Assembly (NCBI GenBank): GCA_903813345.2
Contig: CAIIXF020000001.1
Location: forward strand, 33,502,866-33,562,865
Origin: Owenia fusiformis
Taxonomy: Eukaryota; Annelida; Polychaeta; Sabellida; Oweniidae
Length of the DNA stretch: 60,000 nt
Direction: 5' to 3'
The position numbers and the translations under genes were made by a program. A model generated the notes under the pieces. That model was not told where the DNA came from, did not search any database, and saw only the letters and a list, made by a program, of their open reading frames with translations. Each line of letters starts with the position of its first letter. Positions within the stretch are counted from its first letter, which is position 1. Shown here in pieces: positions 46,386 to 57,921 of the stretch.

Positions 46386-48641
46386 TATGTCACCACCAAA
46401 AGTGGTGACATATTGTTATGGTCTCCGTTTTTTTGCGACGGCGGTTGGCGGTTGGTGGTTGGCGTCCGGCGGTTGGCGTCCGGCGGTTGGCGTCTGTAAC
46501 AATTTCTTACAACTTCCTATAACTTAACAAATACTGTTTAGACTGACTTCAATTTTTTTCTAAATCATCTACATGTTCTCAGAAGTTCAAATCTGACTTT
46601 AGATTTGACATTTGACCTTCAATGACCTTCTCAAGGTCAAAAAGGTCTTTTTTCAACTTGCTTCACATTGACTAAATTTTTTTTCAAAATCATCTACATG
46701 TTCTCAGAAATTCAAATCTGACTTTAGATTTGACATTTGACCTTCAAATCTGACTTTAGATTTGACATTTGACCTTCAATGACCTTCTCAAGGTCAAAAA
46801 AGGTCAAAAAGGTCTGTTTTCAACTTGCTTCAAATTGACTAAATTTTTTTTTCAAAATCATCTACGTGTTCTCAGAAATTCAAATCTGACTTAAGATTTG
46901 ACTTAAGATTTGACATTTGACCTTCAATGACCTTCTCAAGGTCAAAAAATGTCAAAAAGGTCTGTTTTCAACTTGCTTCAAATTGACTAAAATTTTTTTT
47001 CAAAATCATCTACGTGTTCTCAGAAATTCAAATCTGACTTTAGATTTGACTTAAGATTTGACATTTGACTTTCAATGACCTTCTCAAAGTCAAAAAAGGT
47101 CAAAAAGGTCTTTTTTCAACTTGCTTCAAATTGACTAAATTTTTTTTTCAAAATCATCTACATGTTCTCAGAAATTCAAATCTGACTTTAGATTTGACAT
47201 TTGACCATCAATGACCTTCTCAAGGTCAAAAAAGGTCAAAAAGGTCTGTTTTCAACTTGCTTCAAATTGACTAAACTTTTTTTTCAAAATCATCTACGTG
47301 TTCTCAGAAATTCAAATCTGACTTAAGATTTGACTTAAGATTTGACATTTGACCTTCAATGACCTTTTCAAGGTCAAAAAAGGTCAAAAAGGTCTGTTTT
47401 CAACTTGCTTCAAATTGACTAAAAAATTTTTTCAAAATCATCTACATGTTCTCAGAAATTCAAATCTGACTTTAGATTTGACTTAAGATTTGACATTTGA
47501 CCTTCAATGACCTTCTCAAAGTCAAAAAAGGTCAAAAAGGTCTTTTTTCAACTTGCTTCAAATTGACTAAATTTTTTTTTCAAAATCATCTACATGTTCT
47601 CAGAAATTCAAATCTGACTTTAGATTTGACATTTGACCTTCAATGACCTTCTCAATGTCAAAAAGGTCAAAAAGGTATTTTTTCATCTTGCTTCAAATTG
47701 ACTAAATTTTTTTTCAAAATCATCTACATGTTCTCAGAAATTCAAATATGACTTTAGATTTGACATTTGACCTTCAATGACCTTCTCAAGGTCAAAAAAG
47801 GTCAAAAGGTCTTTTTTCAACTTGCTTCAAATTGACTAATTTTTTTTTTCAAAATCATCTACATGTTCTCAGAAATTCAAATCTGACTTTAGATTTGACC
47901 TTTAATGACCTTCTCAAGGTCAAAAAAGGTCAAAAAGGTCTGTTTTCAACTTGCTTCAAATTGACTAAAAAAAATTTTCAAAATCGTCTACGTGTTCTCA
48001 GAAATTCAAATCTGACTTTAGATTTGACTTAAGATTTGACATTTGACCTTCAATGACCTTCTCAAAGTCAAAAAAGGTCAAAAAGGTCTTTTTTCAACTT
48101 GCTTCAAATTGACTAATTTTCTTTTTCAAAATCATCTACATGTTCTCAGAAATTCAAATCTGACTTTAGATTTGACATTTGACCTTCAATGACCTTCTCA
48201 ATGTCAAAAAAGTCAAAAAGGTATTTTTTCATCTTGCTTCAAATTGACTAAATTTTTTTTCAAAATCATCTACATGTTCTCAGAAATTCAAATATGACTT
48301 TAGCTTTGACATTTTACCTTCAATGACCTTCTCAAGGTCAAAAAAGGTCTTTTTTCAACTTGCTTCAAATTGACTAATTTTTTTTTCAAAATCATCTACA
48401 TGTTCTCAGAAATTCAAATCTGACTTTAGATTTGACATTTGACCTTTAATGACCTTCTCAAGGTCAAAAAAGGTCAAAAAGGTCTGTTTTCAACTTGCTT
48501 CAAATTGACCAAATTTTTTTTTCAAAATCATCTACATCTTTTCAGAAGTTCAAATTTGACTTTACAAGTTCACAGAAATTCAAATCTGACCTAAGTTTGA
48601 ACTCATAATATTGTGAGCAGCTAGGTGGTGACATTTTGTCA
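46386..48641 (+). repeat. R18 element with 14-unit satellite of AGGTCA/TGACCT words
   Basis: Opens TGTCACCACCAAAAGTGGTGACA (46388-46410) and a GGCGGTTGG run (46440-46495). About 14 units of 120-165 bp follow, counted by the word CTTGCTTCA, and it closes GGTGGTGACATTTTGTCATG near 48640. Each unit has TGACCTTCAATGACCTTCTC, then AAGGTCA words and ATCATCTACATGTTCTCAG. Units differ mainly by short internal duplications (GACTTAAGATTTGA). It is not a CRISPR array, because the spacing is continuous and the unit is long. Confidence 0.85.
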
Positions 48642-49379
48642 TGTTAATGCCTTGTCTCTCCCTGCATTTATTTGAGCAATTATGTTTATAACATAAAAAA
48701 GAATAATAATATGGTTTCATTTAACTGACATACCTTATCGTATTAATCATTGAAAAAATGTCCGTTTTGCCCCAGTCTCCCCTATGTCACTGTACGTCTG
48801 AAATACAAACATACAACCTACTATTGGATTGCAATAAACTTGAAATAGTTTCTTGCGATGCAAGATGAATTAAGATTGAAAGAGACTCTATTGAGACTTC
48901 TCTGTGGCATTTTTTCTTTATTCCTTTTTGTTTTGAATTTTTAACACCATAACATTAACTAACTACTCAATATGCAACTTTTCACCACATAGAATTTTAA
49001 AATATTAAGTTTGAAAATGCCATTTTTATAATGGAGCTCAATGGGAAAAACTACATAATTTGAATTATTTTCAAACGTAGCGGCGCGATTTTGATAAAAT
49101 TGACAGAGATAATAAATATTGGTAAGACAAAATGTTTGATGAAACATGAAGAAAATTCACCGTCCTGGTTACGCAAACTATAGAAAAATCTGAAATAATC
49201 ATAAAAACCTGTAAAAATAGATTGAAGGGGTTGATATTCATTTTTAATGTGCCTTTCACTACTACAGGGTAACCATAATTTTGGTACTGATTTGATTTTT
49301 CAATGAAAATCATTTCTATAGTGTATAGTCAGTTTAAATAATACAATTGCTATATTTCTTTACTGAACAGTGCAATCAT
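48642..49379. other. No gene seen
   Basis: AT-rich sequence. Two overlapping reverse frames (48959-49147, 49071-49313) have no support. Confidence 0.45.
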
Positions 49380-50715
49380 TTATTATCCCATCGAACGAAG
49401 TTCGGAGGGATATAGGGAACGCCTCCGTCCGTCCGTCCGTCCATCCGTACGTACGTACGTCCGTCCGTCCGTACGTACGTACGTCCGTCCGTCCGTCCGT
49501 ACGTACGTCCGTCCGTCCGGGCAATAACTCAAATACCGTTGGCCCGATTTTATTCATATTTTGTATACATATACCCTATGGGGGTAGAAGTTCTGCTCGA
49601 AAGCCGATTTTCAAAATGGCCACTCATTTAAAAATGGCGGCCATTTTAGTGCCGATTTTACAGTAATTTAGGTGCAGTATGTAAAACTGTAATAGCAATA
49701 TGTTTTAAATGTAAAAAAAATTATATAGGACATTAATAAAGCTAGAAATGTAGATATTAAAAAAGCACAAGGCAGCCATCTTGAAAAATGGCGGCCTTTT
49801 CTCGTTATTTTACGATTTTTGCTATAACTCGAAAAGTAGTGGAGCGATTTTGTTCATATTTGGTATGTGAATACTATAAGCATGGCACACTGTCTAATGA
49901 CACTTTTGGTAGAAGGCGGCCATTTTGAAAAATGGTGGACATTTTGAAAAATGGCCGCCATTTTAACTTATTTTACTAAAACTCGAAAAGTAGTGGAGCG
50001 ATTTTGTTCATATTTGGTATGTGAATACGTATAAGCATGGCACACTGTCTAATGACACTTTTGGTAGAGGGCGGTCATTTTTCAAAATGGCCGCCATTTT
50101 AACGTATTTTACTATAACTCGAAAAGTAGTGGAGCGATTTTGTTCATATTCGGTATGTGAATACTGTAAGCATGGCACACTGTCTAATGACACTTTTGGT
50201 AGAAGCCGGCCATTTTGAAAAATGGCGGACATTTTGAAAAATGGCGGACATTTTGAAAAATGGCTGCCATTTTAACTTATTTTACTATAACTCGAAAAGT
50301 AGTGGAGCGATTTTGTTCATATTTGGTATGTGAATACGTATAAGCATGGCACACTGTCTAATGCCACTTTTGGTAGAAGGCGGCCATTTTTCAAAATGGC
50401 CGCCATTTTAATGTAGTTTACCATAACTCGAAAAGTAGTGGAGCGATTTTGTTCATATTTGGTATGTGAATACTATAAGCATGGCACACTGTCTAATGAG
50501 ACTTTTAGTAGAAGGCGGCCATTTTTCAAAATGGCCACCATTTTAATGTATTTTACTATAACTCGAAAAGTAGTAGAGCGATTTTGTTCATATTTGGTAT
50601 GTGAATATTATAAGCATGGCACACTGTCTAATGACACTTTTGGTAGAAGGTGCCCCTTTTGAAAAATGTTCGATGGGATTCGCTACGCTTTGGCGTTGCC
50701 GTTGTTCTGGTTTAT
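49380..50715 (+). repeat. R11 repeat, copy 3, with CCGT/ACGT run and tandem units
   Basis: Starts TTATCCCATCGAACGAAGTTC. A CCGTCCGT/ACGTACGT run covers 49422-49520. From about 49820, six units with periods near 135-173 bp (CTCGAAAAGTAGTGGAGCG, AAGCATGGCACACTGTCTAA) alternate with aaaatggcggccatttt blocks. Ends TTCGATGGGATTCGCTACG and GCGTTGCCGTTG. Confidence 0.8.
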
Positions 50716-50905
50716 TTATCAACAGTAATGCAAACTACATATTATACAGTTAGTAAAATATTTAAATAATTCTATTAAAATTAAAGCATTGAGATGATAC
50801 TTGAATAATTACATATTATATTGATAGGCATATTATATTATAGGATTTAAGCCAATGACTCAATGCATTGTAGATGATTAAATTTAACATATGTCCTGAT
50901 TCTAG

Positions 50906-51105
50906 ACTATGAACGAGGGTGGTAGTCCGAATTCAAAGCCTAGACTAGAAGACATAAGTGAATTGAAGCATCCACTATTCATTGAACCATGTGCTTTAAT
51001 TCAATTTCACACATTGCAAAATATTTTTTACAATTTCACTGAACAGAATGATATTTTTTCAAAGATATGTTGTACTTTTAGAATCATTTGCTTCAAAGAA
51101 TTGAA
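50906..51105 (+). CDS. Weak exon-like frame between R11 arrays
   Basis: An acceptor-like TTCTAG ends at 50905, followed by ATG at 50909 and an open frame (MNEGGSPNSKPRLEDISELK at the start). It runs to 51105, where R11 sequence begins; the frame then continues meaninglessly into the repeat. The peptide is hydrophilic at first, then aromatic-rich. The stretch 50716-51105 is absent from other R11 copies. There is no clear donor. Function unknown and the call is uncertain. Confidence 0.22.
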
Positions 51106-51602
51106 CTATGGCGGCCTTTACTCGTTATTTTACGATTTTTGCTGTAACTCGAAAAGTAGTCGAGCGATTTTGTTCATATTTGGTATATGAATACTATAAG
51201 CATGACATACTGTCTAATGACTCTTCTGGTAGAAGGCGGCCATTTTAACGTTTTTTACTATAACACGAAAAGTAGTGGAGCGATTTTGTACATATTTGGT
51301 ATGTGAATACTATAAGCATGGCACACTGTCTAATGACACTTTTGGTAGAAGGCAGCCATTTTGAAAAATGGCCGTCATTTTAACGTATTTTACTATAACT
51401 CGAAAAGTAGTAGAGCGATTTTGTTCATATTTGATGCGTGAATACTATAAGCGTGGCACAATGTCTAATGACACTTTTGGTAGAAGGTGGTCATTTTGAA
51501 AAATGGCTGCCATTTTTGCTGTATACTTTGTTTGTAAAAAAATGCCAGCCATGGCTGTTCGATGGGATTTGCTACACTTTGGTGTTGCTGTTGTCTAGTT
51601 GA
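51106..51602 (+). repeat. R11 partial copy with three tandem units
   Basis: Three more CGAAAAGTAGT units and a second right end (TTCGATGGGATTTGCTACAC, GTTGTCTAGTTG). The left end is missing. Confidence 0.75.
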
Positions 51603-51833
51603 AAGATGGATGGACGGACAAATGGAGGGGTCTCTATAGCTTATCCCCTAATCTTCGTTGGATTGAACAATTGTGAATATGGTTTGTTGGACAAATAAAA
51701 CTGATTGAATGTCTAAAAGCAAATAATGAAGTGGTAATTTATTTAAAATCATTAAAATCTCAAACATGCTTGCTCTAGTCACTTAATTCCTAAATGTCCC
51801 GTAATTAGTATCTATATACCTTATTAGATGCAG

Positions 51834-52027
51834 TGAAGGAGTTAAATCATTGGGATATGAATAAATCATGCAAAACATATTTTGTACATATTTCTCATCA
51901 TTTAGGGTTACCCAGTAGTTTACAAGCTGACCTTTGCAAAATATATTTCACTTACTATCCTCATTCGCTATCACGCTATCTAGTTTCTTTCCAAATTGGC
52001 CTGAATTGCCTGGTTTATTGGTTTTAG
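51834..52027 (+). CDS. Weak exon-like frame, unknown
   Basis: TTAGATGCAG ends at 51833 like a splice acceptor. The following frame (KELNHWDMNKSCKTYFVH at the start) is open to 52027. It is unique in the window and has mixed composition with several Cys, His and Trp residues. No donor fits well before the stop and I recognise no family. Confidence 0.22.
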
Positions 52028-52096
52028 CGAACCGTCCATTTCGTCGAACCATCATTTTGCTAAGGTTGTTGGTGATGAATATACAATATTCAGTTA

Positions 52097-52579
52097 GGGG
52101 CGGGGTCAAAATATCAATGTTCATATGGAGACGAAAGTAATTTCGTTTGGACAACAACCCCCCCACCCCCCCCCCCTCTAGACGAAAGCTTAGGTCACTT
52201 CAAAAAAACATTGATTAATAATCGTATCCTATTTGCCGGGTTATTATTACGGTGAATTAACACACGTTCGCAATTTAACTGCATTGAACTCTTCAAAAGG
52301 AGGAGGGAAAAGTACGGAATTTATTTGAAAAATGATCGAATTATCGTCTTTATCTACCGATATTTTGGACCTATCACACAAAAAAGCTCACGAACTATTG
52401 AAAACAAGCCTATTTATCAGAACATAGCGCCAGAAAAAGTGGGTAAGTCCAATTATTTTTTGTATATCAGATCCGAATTATCGATGTTTTTTTGGTCAAC
52501 GAAAGTGCCCAAAAACCCCCTCCCCCCTCGCGAAAGTACTTTCGTCTCCATATGAACATCGATATTTTGACCCCGCCCC
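52097..52579. mobile_element. R19, Tourist-like MITE (TSD tta)
   Basis: Inverted ends of about 45 bp starting GGGGCGGGGTCAAAATATC, flanked by tta at 52094-52096 and 52580-52582. TTA duplications and GGGGC-type ends are typical of PIF/Harbinger (Tourist) elements. A C-rich run lies at 52159-52178. No transposase. Confidence 0.8.
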
Positions 52580-52582
52580 TTA

Positions 52583-53240
52583 CACATAACTGTACAGCAA
52601 CTTTATGCAAGGGAAGGTAATTGTGTGAGAGCACATAAAGTACACGAAGTATTGACCCACTTGTCTCAGTGAATCTTATAAACAGTGCATAAAGATTTTT
52701 CTATGCAATGATTGGCTCACAGTTACTTATAGTGTAAGTTATTTTATTTCTATACAGTGTGGAATAGAGTGTATAAACTTTTACAGTTTCAAGCAGGTTT
52801 TAGTGTTTTCTGACCAATGATATATTCAGACTTATTCATTTCACGATTATGTAATACTGACCTACATATCTGTATAGCATATCTTTAAATAGACTCTGCA
52901 TGGTGGATGGTTAAGGCGGAAATCCACCTAGGTATATAGGATGGCAGATTAAACAAATTTGGGGAACTCAATTAAGTTGGGACACGTATAATTGTGCCAT
53001 TCCCATAAGAAGTTATGGGTTGATGTTCAGTGCATTATTTTTTTCAAGAAATATTGGATAGTACAATATAAGAAAAATTCAATAAATAATTGGCACATTT
53101 TTGGGACAATGCTGGACATGATATTCCCAAGACAATTATACCCTTGAACGTCATCTGTCCATCTGTGTGTCTGGACAATGATGTTTAACTGATTTTACCG
53201 ATTGACTGATTTGATTCAAACTTTATACTGATGCCTTATG
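52583..53240. other. No gene seen
   Basis: Unique AT-rich sequence without coding or repeat signal. Confidence 0.5.
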
Positions 53241-55418
53241 CAGAGCTGTCAAGTGTCCCGCGAATGGCGGGATTATCCCGCGAATTTGATCAAAATTAGG
53301 CTAATTCGCGTGTCCCACAATGTCCCGCGAAGTCCCGCAAATGTGGCTTTGACATACGCGAATTTCCGAAATTGTTGCAATCCCCTATATTGTGATTATC
53401 TTATCTTTTATAAGAAGCTAAGTTTTTGCACTTTTGAGGAGTAAAGTTTACCTAATTTTAAGTACCTAGCATGCTGTTGTTTGGTATTAAAATAAAGGGG
53501 AAAGGTTCAACTTTCATTTTAATTACAAAAATAGGGATGTAGGTCACAAATAGTTCCAACGTTGGCCTTTTTACTACCCGTGTGGCCTTCATCTCAGAAC
53601 TGAGCAAATATTAGCAAACTCGAGTTACAATAAATGGACGCTGATATCTAGAAAGGGTTTGTAGAAAAACACGGGTACCGGGTAGTAAATCCTCCATGCT
53701 GGGTTCAAACTTGGTACCCGGTACCCGGTCAAAAAAACGGGAACCCAAAAAACGAAAAATACGAATATATAACATAATAGATTATGAGAAAACGTGCAAG
53801 ATTTGTTTTGAATTTACAAAAATGTATGTAACATCCTTCAAAATTGAGCTAGAAGCTTCAAATAAAAAGCATATTTTAAGGCTCTTTTCTTCCTCTATCA
53901 TCATGGCCATATTTTCATTGGTTATGGGGGGGGGGGGGGTGCGATCGCACCATCGCACCCTCTCCTGGCTATGACATTGTAAGACGCCTATGACATTGTA
54001 AGACATAACAATTTACAATTCAGTGGACATTTTGTCGAAAATTGGGATAACTTAAATTATGATTAATAATCAAAATCTTACACGTTGCATCATTTAAATT
54101 AACACACGTCACCTCTCTGCTAAAGCAACGGTAGTTATTTACAGGTTTAAATCATAATCAAAACAATTCATGTACCAACATACGAAGTATTGAAAATAGA
54201 GTAAGATTGATTTGTCTTGTTTTTCAAATCGTCTTACAATGTCATAAAATGCCTTAAAATATGCTTTTTATTTGAAGCTTCTAGCTCAATTTTGAAGGAA
54301 GTTACATACATTTTTGTAAATTCAAAACAAATCTTACACGTTTTCTAATGATCTAATTATGTTGTATCGTATATTTCGTTTTTTGGGTACCCGTTTTTTG
54401 ACCGGGTACCGGGTACCAAGTTTGAACCCAGCATGGAGGATTTACTACCCGGTACTCGTGTTTTTCTACAAACCCTTTCTAGATATCAGCGTCCATTTAT
54501 TGTAACTCGTGTTTGCTAATATTTGCTCAGTTCTGAGATGAAGGCCACACGGGTAGTAAAAAGGCCAACGTTGGAACTATTTGTGACCTACATCCTTATT
54601 TTCGTAATTAAAATGAAAGTTGAACCTTTCCCCTTTATTTTGATACCAAACAACAGCATACCGGGTACCAAGTTTGAACCCAGCATGGAGGATTTACTAC
54701 CCGGTACCCGGTTTTGTATACAAACCCTATCTAGAAAAGTAACCTCATTTGCTATAATTTGATGTAGATTAATCGAACCCCTATATCATGGTCTTTCAAT
54801 TGAAAGCCCATGCCTACAGTATATGAATAGGTTCATTTTAATATATAACATTATGGGGGTAATCGTTTCATAGTTGGTCACGACGCCAGAAGTGCAAAGT
54901 ATTGTTTCGAATTTTTGAATTTCGTGTTAGATTACGTACTCACACCTGAAGCATGGTTTTTGTTTTTGATAAATTACAATGAAGTATAATAATATTCCTA
55001 TTATATTTGATTAATCAGTATCTGAAAGTTTGATTTAAGTACTTTTACATGCTTTTACATTAGTCCCAATCACGCAAATCCCTTGAATGTCCCGGGACAT
55101 CCTGCAAATTTAGGTGGATATCCCGCGAAATCCCGCAAATTTAGGGCACTTTGTCTAAAAAATCTGTCCCTCTATGAAGTTTTTGGTGGTACCCCTGTTA
55201 ACTGTCCCGCAATTAGGGTGTTTGTCCCTCGAATGGTCCCGCAAAATCCCGCTAATTTGATAAAAAAAAATTGGCCTATTAGCACAATCACGCAAATCCC
55301 TTAAATGTCCCGCGAAATCCCGCGAATTTAGTAGATGTCCCGCAAAATCCCGCAAATTTTGGGCACTTAGTCTAAAAAATCTGTCCCGCGAGAAAATCTT
55401 TACGGGTTGACAGTACTG
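53241..55418 (+). mobile_element. R2c element (TSD cttatg), carries R3c and a foldback duplication
   Basis: Ends CAGAGCTGTCAAGTGTCCCG and TTGACAGTACTG, flanks cttatg at 53235-53240 and 55419-55424. R3c is at 53655-54475. After it, 54476-54659 is an inverted copy of R2 sequence from about 53470-53654, followed by a second R3 right end (54660-54727). The rest is normal R2. Confidence 0.9.
53655..54475. mobile_element. R3c, MULE-like insert in R2c
   Basis: GGGTTTGTAGAAAAACACGG with inverse end CTACAAACCC. Contains the R6-type G-run and GTGCGATCGCACC, and a nested 15-bp-TIR segment ATGACATTGTAAGAC...GTCTTACAATGTCAT at 53990-54245. Just before the nested segment a duplicate of its end occurs at 53971-53985. 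Confidence 0.8.
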
Positions 55419-55682
55419 CTTATGGGTGTTGGACCTCTGCTCAAGAAGGAATTTACAATATGGCCACTTAATTCAAAATGGCTGCCATTTATAATAAAAA
55501 TGTAATTTTTGATAACTGAAATACTAGAGGTTGCAACGGTACTGAAAACCAGTACCGGTAACCGTCACGCTAATAACCGTACCGTTACCGAAATACCGGT
55601 AGAAATATGTAAGATAAAATGCCAATGCGCTGCCACCCCTCCCCACTTTGTTCCTAACTCTCTCCGTAGCTTCTCAAGTCTA

Positions 55683-55760
55683 TATGCATACGTAATAGCA
55701 ACCCTCCTACATCCAACTTACAAAAAGATGATAAGGACTCTAATGGCCAACGTATGTTAA
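55683..55760 (+). pseudogene. hAT transposase fragment (internal)
   Basis: A frame that also runs through the terminal repeat ends with LYAYVIATLLHPTYKKMI. This resembles the ATLLDPRYK block that hAT transposases carry upstream of their dimerisation domain. It stops at 55758-55760. The N-terminal BED finger and catalytic core are missing. Confidence 0.55.
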
Positions 55761-57609
55761 TATATATTTCGTTTATATTTAAAGAACAGGTCCATTTAAC
55801 AGACTATTGGTCAACTTAGACTTTTTCCAAAAAACTCATTCTTCCATTTACTTTCAAAACCGATTGCAAGTTGTAGATAAACCTTTTTTCTTGAGGTGTG
55901 CAAATTCAAAAAGTGGCATTAGTTTTCAGTTTCTTTGATAAATTGGCAGTAAGAACCCCTATCACAAGGCTGTCTGAATATGGGTACACACTATGTTTAC
56001 CATCAAAATAATATCAAAACTTCTCATTACATAGAATTTATTATATGGAACATATGACATACAAGCATTCGGAGTACACCATTGAAAAAATCTAGCTATG
56101 TATGAAGTTTACCAATGCAAATCTGGAAAACATTGTCATTTTTTTGTTCACTTTGTTATCAAGTTTTAGCATGGTGCTCATTTCCTTTCGTTGAAAATTT
56201 AACCATCAGCCCATTCTCCTACAAAAAAGATATTGAAACTGTATAATGCAGAGACTGTAAAGTAGCTTCTCTGCAAATATCATTTTTGTGGGAGTGTGGG
56301 CTCACCACTAAAACTTCACTTTTGTGATGAAAATAAGGCTGACTGGTTTATGTTTTCAATATGGCTGCTAACCTGGGCATACATGTACACTACAATATAA
56401 CTGCATGTACAGATTAGGCCATTCAAAATTAATTATATGTTGGCATTCTGATGAAGGGCCTTTCTATTAAAAATAAAAACTACAAAACCTTTATTTATTT
56501 AAAGGGTTTTATATATTATTTAATAGTGAAAATGAAGCAACACTTAGTGGAAAAGCAAGTAACACCTCTTGATTCAGATGACCTTGTGAATGAAGACAAT
56601 ACTAAAGCTTATATACATGTAGTTTTTAATCAGTCTTGGAACTCATTTCAATACAATATAATTCATGATCACAATTCCCTCTGTCATTTAAATGCATTTC
56701 AAGTACATAGTACATGGGAACATTCTGTTTTTTTCTGAAAACATAGAATTTAGTGATATTATAATTATTTTTGAATGGCCTAAGTGTTTTTGTAAATAGG
56801 GAATAAGTAGAAATTATTTTAGGCAATCTTTTGAGTGTCATGCCATTTATACACGATGCTGCCTTATATTTTATGGTATATATTGAAATTCAAATATGGG
56901 GACTGCAATTGGCAAATAAAACTAAGTCTCCATACAGACATTTAATTTTAAATTCCAATGTAGATGCCAATGGGCATCTACATTGGAAATGCCCATGTCA
57001 TGAGCATTTAAAATAATAATCAAATCCCAATTCTTAAAACATGCTTCTATTAGGATACTGTTAGAGTCTCAAAAGACAACAAGAACATTCAATTTTGAAA
57101 CAAGAAAATTTAGTTCCCCCAAAAATGCTCATAAGGGGATTTATTCTCAAGATTTTCATGTAATTGCTCTTGAGAATTTATTAGAAAATATTTTTATTTC
57201 CATTCACATGTCTTATTATCAGTCAAAATCAAAATTTAGCCAATTGCTTTCATTTCTTGTATTAGAAAACGGCAAAATTTTGACAAAAATAGCATCTTTC
57301 AAAGTTGACCTTTAAACCACCCTAATGTCAAGGTCAAATGTCTAAATTCTCAGAAATCACATTTTAAGTAATAAGTCATACTTCCTCTTCAATTCCATGT
57401 CAATATATACTTGTTTTGAAGGGGGGCTAAAAGAGGGGTTTACCGCCACCTGTCCTTTAAAAATTAAAACTTGCGAAAGGCACGGGAGTTCAGATTCTTT
57501 TATTTATTTGTTTGCCAAAACAGCAGAGAGCTTGTACTTTATTTTGTTCACAATTAAAAGCTCAGATACTATCACAAAAAATTAAAGTTACAAATTAAAT
57601 ATAATACGA
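55761..57609. other. Interior of the hAT element, no recognised gene
   Basis: Frames at 56451-56738 (95 codons) and 57397-57585 (62 codons) show no family. A perfect 16-bp-arm hairpin (TTCCAATGTAGATGCC) lies at 56953-56988. Confidence 0.45.
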
Positions 57610-57921
57610 AATGCTATTCCTGCGTCATCCGTGTCAAGTGAACGCCAATTCAGTGCAGCTGGCACCATCACTTCCAAACAGGCACGACTTCAACCTGAGG
57701 TAATTGTCAATGCCTTGCTGTTCGTAAATGACTATTACAAACATAATTCAGTTTCTTGATCTGACGTTGACACTACAACTACACCGGAACTGCCAAACAT
57801 AACTACAACCAAATCTGAGTCTGAGCATGAAGCTACTACACCCGAACTGCCAAACATGAACATCACACCTGAACTGCCAAACATGGAAATCACACCTGAA
57901 CTGCCAAACATGGACATCTAA
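57610..57921 (+). pseudogene. hAT transposase C-terminal dimerisation domain with repeat tail
   Basis: Reads NAIPASSVSSERQFSAAGT and then ARLQPEVIVNALLFVNDYY. This is the classical hATC signature (P-x-SS-x-SER-x-FS-AG and the L-x-P-x-x-x-x-LLF-N helix), which mediates transposase dimers. A stop (TGA, 57757-57759) follows NSVS. In the same frame, 53 more codons run to TAA at 57919-57921 and encode four TPELPN repeats separated by acidic and Thr-rich stretches. Upstream, a stop at 57583 and apparent indels break the link to the rest of the transposase, so this is a remnant. Confidence 0.82.

Noticed and set aside
46540-48600. CRISPR-like array
   Set aside because: Units are 120-165 bp with no short-repeat/unique-spacer pattern, and the surroundings are eukaryotic. 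It is a satellite-type array.
57735-57917. Reverse frame with repeated MFGSSGV
   Set aside because: It is the antisense of the TPELPN repeats in the hAT remnant. The forward frame is in phase with a known domain.
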